NCBI RefSeq assembly: GCF_023653455.1
Contig: NZ_JAKEDR010000052.1
Coordinates: forward strand, 1 to 18,609
DNA from: Paraclostridium ghonii
Lineage (GTDB): Bacteria > Bacillota > Clostridia > Peptostreptococcales > Peptostreptococcaceae
DNA length: 18,609 bases
Direction: 5' to 3'
Part shown: positions 7,035 through 14,098 of the stretch, piece after piece
How positions within the stretch are numbered: the stretch's first letter is position 1
How the letters are laid out: every line of letters starts with the position of its first letter
Program-made: the position numbers and the translations under genes
The notes under the pieces: generated by a model
Database searches by the model: none
The model's input: the letters and a program-made list of their open reading frames with translations, nothing else
What the model was told of the DNA's origin: nothing

Positions 7035-8603
7035 GTGAATGAATACGTCTTATTTTTTATAGCCATAGTACCTATAGTATGGTTAATTATATCTTTAGGG
7101 GGGATGAAACATCCAGCTCATAAGACTTGTTTTTTTACAGCAGTATTAACATTTTTTATAGCTATTGTATTTTGGAAAATGCCTTTGGTAGATGCAGTAA
7201 CAGCATCAATTGAAGGAATAGCACTTGCTATTTGGCCAATACTTTTGGTAATAGTAGCGGCTTTATTTACTTATAATTTAGCTGTTGAAACAAAAAGTAT
7301 GGATACTATGAAAATTATGCTTTCAAGTATAACCACAGATGAAAGAATACAAGTCTTGATATTAGCATGGGGGTTTGGAGGATTTTTAGAAGCAGTAGCA
7401 GGATATGGAACCGCAGTAGCAATTCCGGCTAGTATATTAGCATCAATAGGATTTAATCCTGTATTTGCAGCTATAATATGTCTTATAGCAAATACAGTTC
7501 CAACCGCATTTGGAGCTATTGGAATACCAGTAACTACACTAGCGGCAGTAACAGGATTAGATGTTGTGAAGTTAAGTTATATAATATCAATTCAATTGGC
7601 ACCATTCATAATTATAATACCATTTCTATTAGTAACACTAACCAAAAGAAGTTTTAAAGCTATAAAAGGAGTATTTTGGATAACGCTGATTTCAGGGATT
7701 GCATTTGCAATACCTCAAATATTTATAGCTAAATATTTAGGAGCAGAGTTACCGACACTAGTAGGCAGTCTATGTAGTATGTTGACAACTATATTAATGG
7801 CTAAGTTTATGAATAAAAAGGATGAAAATCAAAATAAAAATCAAAATGTACAGTATGATTCTAATAGTGGAGTAATGTCTCAATCAAAAATTTCATTTAA
7901 AGAAGGTTTATTGGTTTGGCTTCCATACATACTTTTATGTATATTAATTCTAATTGCAAGTCCTTTATTCCCAACTATTAATGAATTTTTAGCTAAGTTT
8001 AGTAGTAAAATTCAAATATATAGTGGTGAAGAGGCTAAACCGGTGTACTTTATGTGGATAAACACTCCAGGTATGATGATAATTATATCTACATTTATAG
8101 CAGGATTAGTACAAAGGGTAAAAATATCAACTATGGTAGATGTATTTATAAGAACATTAAAACAATTAACTAAATCATTTATAACTATAACTTCAATAGT
8201 TGCAATATCAAAAATTATGTCATATAGCACAATGACAAGCTCAATATCTTTTGGATTATGCGCAATAACAGGTTCTTTTTATCCGATAATATCACCACTT
8301 TTAGGTGCAGTTGGAACTTTTGTTACAGGAAGTGATACTTCAGCAAATATACTTTTTGGAAGTTTACAATTAGAGGCAGCTAAATCATTAGAAATAAGTC
8401 CATATTGGATAGTAGCAGCCAATACAGCTGGAGCAACTGCAGGGAAGATGATTTCACCACAAAGCATAGCCATAGCAACATCAGCGACTGGATTGATAGG
8501 TAAAGAAGGTAAAATATTTAGCTCTACAGCTAAATTTTGTTTAGGCTATGTATTAATATTAGGAGTATTAGTATATTTGGGATCAAATTTTATAGTTATA
8601 TAA
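7035..8603 (+). CDS. lctP: L-lactate permease, LctP family (copy 2)
   Basis: This is a paralogue of the first permease, 522 aa, about 90% identical, with the same hydrophobic profile and the same conserved stretches (WGFGGFLEAVAGYGTAVAIP, GTFVTGSDTSANILFG, GKMISPQSIAI). Changes concentrate in the N-terminal twenty residues, the charged Lys/Asn/Gln-rich loop near residues 258-285, and scattered membrane positions. The start is GTG 7035, placed 7 nt after GGGGAGG exactly as in copy 1. A longer frame reaching back to 6933 would begin inside the -35 box and is not credible. It has its own promoter and terminator, so it is expressed as a single gene. It may give a higher lactate uptake capacity or a transporter with different affinity or regulation. 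The function of the family is firm; the need for two copies is unknown. Confidence 0.92.
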   Translation: MNEYVLFFIAIVPIVWLIISLGGMKHPAHKTCFFTAVLTFFIAIVFWKMPLVDAVTASIEGIALAIWPILLVIVAALFTYNLAVETKSMDTMKIMLSSITTDERIQVLILAWGFGGFLEAVAGYGTAVAIPASILASIGFNPVFAAIICLIANTVPTAFGAIGIPVTTLAAVTGLDVVKLSYIISIQLAPFIIIIPFLLVTLTKRSFKAIKGVFWITLISGIAFAIPQIFIAKYLGAELPTLVGSLCSMLTTILMAKFMNKKDENQNKNQNVQYDSNSGVMSQSKISFKEGLLVWLPYILLCILILIASPLFPTINEFLAKFSSKIQIYSGEEAKPVYFMWINTPGMMIIISTFIAGLVQRVKISTMVDVFIRTLKQLTKSFITITSIVAISKIMSYSTMTSSISFGLCAITGSFYPIISPLLGAVGTFVTGSDTSANILFGSLQLEAAKSLEISPYWIVAANTAGATAGKMISPQSIAIATSATGLIGKEGKIFSSTAKFCLGYVLILGVLVYLGSNFIVI

Positions 8604-8632
8604 CAGAAAAGATATACTTAAATTTAAAAATT

Positions 8633-8679
8633 AAAATTAAGTTTTAAAAATATATATAGAATAGATTATTAAAACAAAA
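8633..8679 (+). repeat. Tail after second permease gene, homologous to the post-lctD tail
   Basis: This stretch shares AAAATTAAGTTTTAAAAA (8633-8650) and most of the next 30 nt with 6615-6664, and like it leads directly into a terminator stem. It does not resemble the 23 nt between the first permease gene and larA. Confidence 0.55.
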
Positions 8680-8706
8680 GCTCAATAATTCAGGTTGAGC
8701 TTTTTT
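8676..8706 (+). terminator. Rho-independent terminator of the second permease gene
   Basis: The arms AAAAGCTCAA (8676-8685) and TTGAGCTTTT (8695-8704) pair perfectly around a 9-nt loop, ending in six T residues (8701-8706). Confidence 0.85.
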
Positions 8707-8722
8707 ACGCTTAATAAAATTT

Positions 8723-8768
8723 TGGCGACATGAAGTGGTTCGCAGACGTAGTCGCTCAAGCTAAGTGA
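8723..8768 (+). other. GC-rich island with a 12-codon open frame, nature unknown
   Basis: In a region that is otherwise about three-quarters A/T, roughly 40 nt (8724-8762) are more than half G/C. GGCGAC (8724-8729) can pair with GTCGCT (8751-8756), with one G-U, as a hairpin of 21-nt loop. An ATG-to-TGA frame at 8730-8768 would encode MKWFADVVAQAK, but it has no ribosome binding site. GCTCAA (8754-8759) repeats the 5' arm of the terminator just upstream, so it could compete for the TTGAGC arm. It may be a small dispersed repeat, a remnant of a lost gene, or a structured RNA. I do not recognise it. Confidence 0.4.
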
Positions 8769-8863
8769 ATTTTTAAATAGTATAAACTCACATTTTTGAA
8801 AAAAAGTAATAATATATATTAGGGGGACTTTATTTTAAAAAATTTTAAAAAGGAGTTTTCTTA

Positions 8864-9646
8864 ATGAATAAATTAAAAGGTATAGATATAAGCCATTGGA
8901 CAGGCTATGTAAATTTTAAAGAAGTTGCAAATAGTGGAGTACAAGTTGTTTATATAAAGGCAACAGAAGGTACTAGTTATATAGATCCTCGTTTTAAAGA
9001 ATACTATAATGAGGCAAAATCTGAAGGATTAAAAGTAGGTTTTTATCATTTTTTTAACACTGGAAATACATCAACACCTAAGCAACAAGCACAACATTTT
9101 GTAAATACAATAAATGGATTAAAACCAGATTGCAAATTGGTTTTAGACTTAGAAAAAACAGGTGGCCTAAGCAAATCTAAATTATCAAAACAAGCCATAG
9201 AGTTTTTAGAAGAAGTTAAGTTATTAAGTGGATTAGATGTAGCTATTTACACTTATACTAATTTTGCACAAACTAATTTAGATCCACAATGTGGCTTAGG
9301 AAAGTACCCTTTATGGGTAGCCCAATATGGAGCAAGTAGCCCAGCTCAAAATCCTATATGGGGGAATAATTATGCAGGGTGGCAGTATTCTGAAGCAGGA
9401 AGAGTCAGTGGGGTTGAAAATAATATAGACTTAAATACATTTAATGAACAGATATTATTAAATGAAATTAAAGAATTAGAAAACAATGATAAAAAGCCTA
9501 ATGTTATTTATTATATAGTAAAAAGCGGAGATACATTAAGTAAAATAGCTCAGAGATATAATACTACGTATGAACATTTAGCTTATATAAATAATATATC
9601 TAATCCAAGCTTAATATATCCAGGTCAAAAAATTAGAATAAATTAA
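8864..9646 (+). CDS. GH25 lysozyme (N-acetylmuramidase) with C-terminal LysM domain
   Basis: It hydrolyses the beta-1,4 bond between MurNAc and GlcNAc in peptidoglycan. The GH25 domain occupies about residues 1-200: the catalytic-type motif GIDISHW (D8), LVLDLE (D95 and E97), WVAQYG, GWQYS and NNIDLN (D189) are all visible. A short linker leads to one LysM wall-binding domain at about 214-260 (YYIVKSGDTLSKIAQRYNTT ... IYPGQKIRIN). There is no N-terminal signal peptide, since the protein begins directly with the catalytic barrel. Release therefore needs lysis, a holin or a non-classical route, as in phage endolysins and mother-cell lysins. AAAAAGGAG ends 9 nt before ATG 8864. It stands alone between two terminators, with no phage genes next to it. 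A prophage remnant or a housekeeping/mother-cell autolysin are both possible. Confidence 0.9.
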   Translation: MNKLKGIDISHWTGYVNFKEVANSGVQVVYIKATEGTSYIDPRFKEYYNEAKSEGLKVGFYHFFNTGNTSTPKQQAQHFVNTINGLKPDCKLVLDLEKTGGLSKSKLSKQAIEFLEEVKLLSGLDVAIYTYTNFAQTNLDPQCGLGKYPLWVAQYGASSPAQNPIWGNNYAGWQYSEAGRVSGVENNIDLNTFNEQILLNEIKELENNDKKPNVIYYIVKSGDTLSKIAQRYNTTYEHLAYINNISNPSLIYPGQKIRIN

Positions 9647-9657
9647 AGGAATTTCGA

Positions 9658-9694
9658 GATATTACCATAATATTATGGTAATATCTTTTTTTTT
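9658..9694 (+). terminator. Rho-independent terminator after the GH25 lysozyme gene
   Basis: A perfect 28-nt palindrome (14-nt arms, 9658-9671 and 9672-9685, centre ATAAT/ATTAT) is followed by nine T residues. As RNA it folds with a small loop. It contains TTACCAT/ATGGTAA, the same word as in the lactate operators, most likely by chance. Confidence 0.85.
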
Positions 9695-9743
9695 AGCCAA
9701 CAGATAAAGTCATTGAAAACAATGTTTAAGCAATTTTTTTAAA

Positions 9744-9760
9744 TTTACAATATTTGTAAA
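9744..9760. promoter_or_regulatory. Inverted repeat upstream of the DUF975 gene, possible operator
   Basis: TTTACA (9744-9749) and TGTAAA (9755-9760) are separated by 5 nt. Such repeats are bound by several response regulators and repressors, and the position about 83 nt before the gene would suit an activator or promoter-overlapping site. No clear -35/-10 pair could be fixed in the AT-rich surroundings, so this is tentative. Confidence 0.25.
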
Positions 9761-9842
9761 ATTAATGTAACTTAAATTTAATATAAAATATATATAATTT
9801 ATATTAAATAGATTACATAGCAATAAACCGGGGGGAAGTAAA

Positions 9843-10973
9843 ATGAGTAAAGATGAATTAAGGGTAGGTATGAAAGAAGGCGCTAGAAGACAGTTAGCTG
9901 ATAATAAAACAGATATGATGATAGCTACTGTATTAGTTGGAATAATTGCATTTATACCAGCATTTTTAAATGAAAAAATTTTCACATCTTATAGTATAAT
10001 TCTTTTAATAAGTATTATATCTACAATTATATCAGCGCCATTAGTAATAGGGCTGAATATGATATCGTTAGATTGTGTGAGAGGAGAAAAAATTAGAGTA
10101 AAAGATATTCTAAAAGGATTCAATAGATTGTATCAATCATATGGATATGTATTAATTCAAATGAGTATAACTTTTATTTTAACAGGGCCTCTTGTAGCGA
10201 TACCTTTATTTTTAGTAAAAGATACACATACAAAGATAACAATGATTACACTTATTAGTAGTGTATCTAATATGTTTTTTTCAATAGTATTTTCTCAACT
10301 TCAATACGTTGTTGCAGATAAAAAAGATATCTCATTAATTGAAGCTACTAAGAAATCTATTTTTATTATTAAAAATTACATTTGGGATTATATATTACTT
10401 TCATTAAGCTTTATAGGTTGGATGGTTTTAGTAGCATTTACATTTGGAATAGCGTATATTTGGGTGGGGCCTTATATTCAATTAACATTTACTAATTTTT
10501 ATGAATATATAAAGAAAGATGAACTTGATAGTTATAAAAAATCAAAGCATAATAGTTTAAAAGCAGGATTATTAGTAGGGGCTTTATTATGTTCATATAC
10601 ACTTATAGAAGATAATATAACACAAAAAATACTTACACCACCTGTTATAAAAAAAGTATTAGAGGAAAATAATTTAAAGCTTATAAGTTTTAATGAAGAA
10701 ACAAGTTACTATATATCTAAAGAAGAAAGTATAGCATATAGAATAGAGCCGAAGTACACAAATTTAAGTGATTTAAGTAAATATACAGTAGTAGTAAAAA
10801 ATCATCCATTAGATTCTAAAAAAGGAGATAGAGTTAATTCTACAGTAATATATATAATATCAGATGGAGATAAATTGCTAGGAGTAAGTTGTGAACCTAA
10901 TGATTCAAAGAAAAAAATAGAACACTATAATCCAATTCCAGGAAAATATGATATAAAAGGAAATGAACTATAA
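9843..10973 (+). CDS. DUF975 family membrane protein with C-terminal extension
   Basis: The N-terminal part (about residues 1-225) fits DUF975 integral membrane proteins: a short polar amphipathic start with a basic stretch (KEGARRQLADNK), then hydrophobic segments near 26-42, 49-72, 103-124, 133-155 and 180-212, ending in LTFTNFYEYIKKDE. No biochemical function is established for the family. A further hydrophobic segment near 239-252 is followed by a soluble domain of about 120 residues, with YYISKEESIAYRIEP and YTVVVKNHPLDSKKGDRVNS, probably outside the membrane. This tail is not part of DUF975 and I do not recognise it. The gene starts at ATG 9843 after GGGGGAAG and is monocistronic, bounded by terminators. 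It lies before mprF, so a role in the envelope is conceivable but is only inference. Confidence 0.75.
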   Translation: MSKDELRVGMKEGARRQLADNKTDMMIATVLVGIIAFIPAFLNEKIFTSYSIILLISIISTIISAPLVIGLNMISLDCVRGEKIRVKDILKGFNRLYQSYGYVLIQMSITFILTGPLVAIPLFLVKDTHTKITMITLISSVSNMFFSIVFSQLQYVVADKKDISLIEATKKSIFIIKNYIWDYILLSLSFIGWMVLVAFTFGIAYIWVGPYIQLTFTNFYEYIKKDELDSYKKSKHNSLKAGLLVGALLCSYTLIEDNITQKILTPPVIKKVLEENNLKLISFNEETSYYISKEESIAYRIEPKYTNLSDLSKYTVVVKNHPLDSKKGDRVNSTVIYIISDGDKLLGVSCEPNDSKKKIEHYNPIPGKYDIKGNEL

Positions 10974-11020
10974 AATAAAAGGTTGTCATATAAGCTACAG
11001 TTATATGACAACCTTTTATT
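10974..11020 (+). terminator. Long hairpin terminator after the DUF975 gene
   Basis: Two perfect 20-nt arms (10974-10993 and 11001-11020) enclose a 7-nt loop and start directly after the stop codon. The 3' arm carries TTTTATT and continues into TT. The A/T-symmetric ends suggest it may work in both directions. Confidence 0.85.
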
Positions 11021-11148
11021 TTGATGCAAATAAATAATAAATTCTAAAGAAAAAATTAAGAAATACCACTTAGAAAAATTAAGAATTAAGAATTAATATA
11101 TTGAATATAGAGATTATTTTACAGTAAGGTTACATGTACATAACAAAT

Positions 11149-11178
11149 TTGTAATAAAGCGAAAATACTTAATGTAAT
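11149..11178 (+). promoter_or_regulatory. Candidate promoter of mprF
   Basis: TTGTAA (11149-11154), an 18-nt spacer and TGTAAT (11173-11178) give a plausible but imperfect sigma-A promoter, with the start near 11185. Just upstream, GTTA (11129-11132) and TAAC (11141-11144) form a small inverted repeat that could be a regulator site. The rest of 11021-11213 holds only AT-rich sequence with a short repeated word (AATTAAGAA). Confidence 0.35.
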
Positions 11179-11216
11179 ATGGTAGACTTTATAAAATAAA
11201 ATAAATTAGAGAGGTG

Positions 11217-13808
11217 ATGATTATCAAAAAAAATAAAAATAAACTAATACTAGGATTAAAAATATTATTTTTAGTAATTATTTTAGGCATAACAGCTAAA
11301 GAGTCAGCTAATATTATTAGAGGATTTAATATCGAAACATTTTATACTTATGCAGATCAGCTTACATGGGGAAATATACTTATTATTATTTTGCTGGGCA
11401 TAATTTCATATATACCTTTAACTTTTTATGATTTTACAATCAAGAAGCGAGTTGGAATAAATTTAGATAATAAAAAATTATATAAATACTCATGGATTGC
11501 CAGTTCTGTATCTAGTATAGTTGGATTTGGAGGAAGCAGCGCTATTGCTTTAAAAAGTTATTTTTACAATCCGTATGTTAAAGACAAAAAACATTTAACA
11601 AAAGAGGTATCCAAAGTAGTAGCTTTAAATTTAACTGGTTTTTCAATGACATGTTTTATATATTTAATAATTATGAATTTTAATCTTGGTAAAATTAGTA
11701 TAACAAATATATTAACTATATGCATAAGTATGTATTTACCGGTTTTAACATTAATTTTAGTTGGGAGATATATAAAATATAAAAATGAGTTGAGAAGAGA
11801 TGTTATAGATACATTTAAAATAATAGGAATATCATTATTAGAGTGGATTACGACTATAACTTTAGTTTATTCAATAGTAATAATATTAGGAGAAAATATA
11901 TCAATAACACAATTTTTTCCAATATTTGTAGCTGCTATAGCTGTAGCGATAATAAGTATGTCTCCTGGAGGAGTAGGAACATTTGATTTAACTTTGTTAA
12001 CGGGACTTAATGCCTTAGGGGTTGCATCAGAAAAGGTAATATTAGCTATATTTTTATATAGATTAACTTACTATATAATACCATTACTTATAGGAGTAGG
12101 ATTATATATATCTGAGTTTTGGACCAAAGTAGATAAAAATAAAAAGTATGTAGTTTCAATAGTATCATCAAAATTTGCTCATTATGGGTTGATTGTATTA
12201 GTATTCTCTGCGGGATTATTACTTTTAGCATCACAGGCTATACCTGGTATGTTGGAGAGAATACATGTAGTGAATCAAATTTTAGGATTTAAAATAACAT
12301 GTATGTCAGGTGGAGTTTCTATAATAATTGGATTTTTACTGATTGCTATGTCTAGAGTAATAAGCTTTAAATCTAAAAATGTATATAATATAACTATGGC
12401 ATTAGTTGTAATCGGAACTATTGTATCTTTAATTATTAGATTTGAATATCAAGTGAGTATGTATCTAATTATTGTAGGATTAGTATTAAAAATTAGTAAA
12501 AATCAATTTTATAGAGATGGATTTGTTATGAGATGGGGAGATATATTAAAAAATACACTAATATTATTATTTTTCCAAGGATTATATATATATGTAGCGT
12601 ACAATAATACTCATTTAAAAGTTGCTAGTAACTCTATATTTAACTTAAGTAATTACCATACATTTGAACAAGTAAGGCAGTTTGGGGTAATAAGTACTCT
12701 TGGATTTTTAATTGCAGTAGTATTTTTAGTTATTTTATATTATTTAAATAAAAAGAATGATTTTAAAAAAATTACATTATATCAGTGTAAAGATAAAGTA
12801 GACAATATATTAGAGAAACATAATGGAAGTTCTGTGATTCATTTTGTAAATTTAAATGATAAATTTGTATATATGAATAAAGATGAAGATGCCATGCTTC
12901 AATATCAAGTATATGCAAATAAGTTAGTAGTTCTTGGGAATATTGTAGGGGATGATAGAAAATTTTTTAAAGTGATCCAAGAGTTTTATGAAGTGGCTGA
13001 TAGATATGGCTATATACCTGTGTTTACAGCTATAGATGAAAAGATGATACCTCATTTACATGAAACTGGATATGAATTTATTAAATTAGGTGAAGAAGCA
13101 TCTGTAAACTTAGGAAAATTTACTTTAGAAGGACGTAAAATGAAAAGTGTAAGAAATGCACTTTCTAGAGTTGAAAAAGAAGGATATACATTTGAAATGC
13201 TACATCCACCATTTAGTCAAAATTTTCTTGAAGAAATTAAAAATATCTCTGATGAATGGCTTGAAGGAAGACCAGAAAAAGGCTTCTCAGTTGGGTTCTT
13301 TGATGAAGAATATCTAAGTTTAGATGCTATCGCTATAGTAAAAAATAAAGATGGTGAAATTAAAGGATTTACAAATTTAATGCCTATGTATGATGGGAAT
13401 AAAACACTATCTATAGATTTAATGCGTTTCTCAAAAGATAGTTGTAATGGGATAATGGATTTTATATTTGTAAACTTATTTAAATATGCTATAGAACATG
13501 GATATTCAAAGTTTAATATGGGAATGGCTCCTTTATCTAATGTGGGAAGATCTAAATATTCATTTTTAAGAGAAAAAATAGCTGCTAAAATTTATTCTCA
13601 TGGACAATATTTTTATTCTTTTGAAGGGTTAAAAAGATTTAAAGAAAAGTATTGCGATTCTTGGGATGGAAGATACATGGCTTATAAAAAAAGAACTTCT
13701 CTTGTATTTACAATGATTCAAGTTATAATGTTAGTATCTAATGGAAAAAAGTATAGATATGAGAGTTGTGGTATGGAAATAGAAGTATTAAAAGAAGAGT
13801 TAGTTTGA
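11217..13808 (+). CDS. mprF: MprF-type phosphatidylglycerol/glycolipid aminoacyltransferase-flippase
   Basis: MprF proteins transfer an amino acid, usually lysine, from tRNA to a membrane lipid and flip the product to the outer leaflet, lowering surface charge and giving resistance to cationic peptides and daptomycin. The protein is 863 aa, full length for the family. An N-terminal flippase part of many membrane segments (about residues 12-500), with MSPGGVGTFDLTLLTGL near 245, is followed by a cytosolic GNAT-like synthase domain (DUF2156, about 510-850) with RKMKSVRNALSRVEKEGY, SDEWLEGRPEKGFSVGFF and FNMGMAPLSNVG. In C. difficile an MprF homologue lysinylates a glycolipid, so the lipid acceptor is open here. 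The start is uncertain: ATG 11217 (or GTG 11214) overlaps the Shine-Dalgarno-like AGAGGTGAT at 11210-11218. It is a monocistronic gene with terminators on both sides. Confidence 0.92.
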   Translation: MIIKKNKNKLILGLKILFLVIILGITAKESANIIRGFNIETFYTYADQLTWGNILIIILLGIISYIPLTFYDFTIKKRVGINLDNKKLYKYSWIASSVSSIVGFGGSSAIALKSYFYNPYVKDKKHLTKEVSKVVALNLTGFSMTCFIYLIIMNFNLGKISITNILTICISMYLPVLTLILVGRYIKYKNELRRDVIDTFKIIGISLLEWITTITLVYSIVIILGENISITQFFPIFVAAIAVAIISMSPGGVGTFDLTLLTGLNALGVASEKVILAIFLYRLTYYIIPLLIGVGLYISEFWTKVDKNKKYVVSIVSSKFAHYGLIVLVFSAGLLLLASQAIPGMLERIHVVNQILGFKITCMSGGVSIIIGFLLIAMSRVISFKSKNVYNITMALVVIGTIVSLIIRFEYQVSMYLIIVGLVLKISKNQFYRDGFVMRWGDILKNTLILLFFQGLYIYVAYNNTHLKVASNSIFNLSNYHTFEQVRQFGVISTLGFLIAVVFLVILYYLNKKNDFKKITLYQCKDKVDNILEKHNGSSVIHFVNLNDKFVYMNKDEDAMLQYQVYANKLVVLGNIVGDDRKFFKVIQEFYEVADRYGYIPVFTAIDEKMIPHLHETGYEFIKLGEEASVNLGKFTLEGRKMKSVRNALSRVEKEGYTFEMLHPPFSQNFLEEIKNISDEWLEGRPEKGFSVGFFDEEYLSLDAIAIVKNKDGEIKGFTNLMPMYDGNKTLSIDLMRFSKDSCNGIMDFIFVNLFKYAIEHGYSKFNMGMAPLSNVGRSKYSFLREKIAAKIYSHGQYFYSFEGLKRFKEKYCDSWDGRYMAYKKRTSLVFTMIQVIMLVSNGKKYRYESCGMEIEVLKEELV

Positions 13809-13844
13809 TAGATTTATTTTAAATAATGTAAAATAAAAGTTTGG

Positions 13845-13891
13845 AAAATGGGTTTAATGGGTTAAATTGTTTGACCTATTAAACCTATTTT
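13845..13891 (+). terminator. Hairpin terminator after mprF
   Basis: Two 20-nt arms (13845-13864 and 13872-13891) pair along their whole length around a 7-nt loop. The three departures from perfect complementarity are all G-U pairs on the + strand transcript, which supports an RNA-level structure read in this direction. The following T-tract is poor. Between here and the next gene (13892-14043) I see only AT-rich sequence. Confidence 0.7.
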
Positions 13892-14043
13892 AGTTGATTT
13901 ATGGACAAATTAAAAAAGTATTTTTAAGTTTATATAATTAATATAAAAAAATAAAAAATAGATTAATTAATTTACTTATTAGTTTATTGAGATTTCAATG
14001 GTTATAGGTTTAGGTTTAAAATGAAATTTAGATTTAAAAAATC

Positions 14044-14059
14044 TGGCATAAATATTGCT
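14044..14059 (+). promoter_or_regulatory. Sigma-54 (-24/-12) promoter of the patB gene
   Basis: TGGCATAAATATTGCT matches the RpoN/SigL consensus TGGCACGNNNNTTGCW, with GG and GC exactly 10 nt apart. Only the C and G of the CACG part differ. The predicted transcription start near 14070 is 15 nt before the GGAGG ribosome binding site (14085-14089), a natural leader. A sigma-54 activator (bEBP) would be required; none is encoded in the window. Confidence 0.6.
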
Positions 14060-14098
14060 ATACATTAAGTATATAGAATTTAATGGAGGTAGCAAAAT

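Larger units (their letters stand above)
6907..8603 (+). repeat. Duplicated unit, copy 2: promoter, operator and lactate permease gene
   Basis: This is the direct-repeat partner of 177-1868. Identity is patchy: a 128-nt segment (709-836 in copy 1, starting near 7439 here) has no difference at all, whereas the adjacent 240 nt differ at about 10% of positions. Copy 2 is not followed by a larA copy. Its downstream flank resembles the end of the lactate operon instead. Confidence 0.9.

Noticed and set aside
8821..8864. AGGGGGA followed by an 11-codon frame from ATT 8832 whose TAA overlaps the lysozyme ATG, as a coupled leader peptide
   Set aside because: It would need the very rare ATT start, and the lysozyme gene has its own good ribosome binding site (AAAAAGGAG). 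The extra AGGGGGA is left unexplained.
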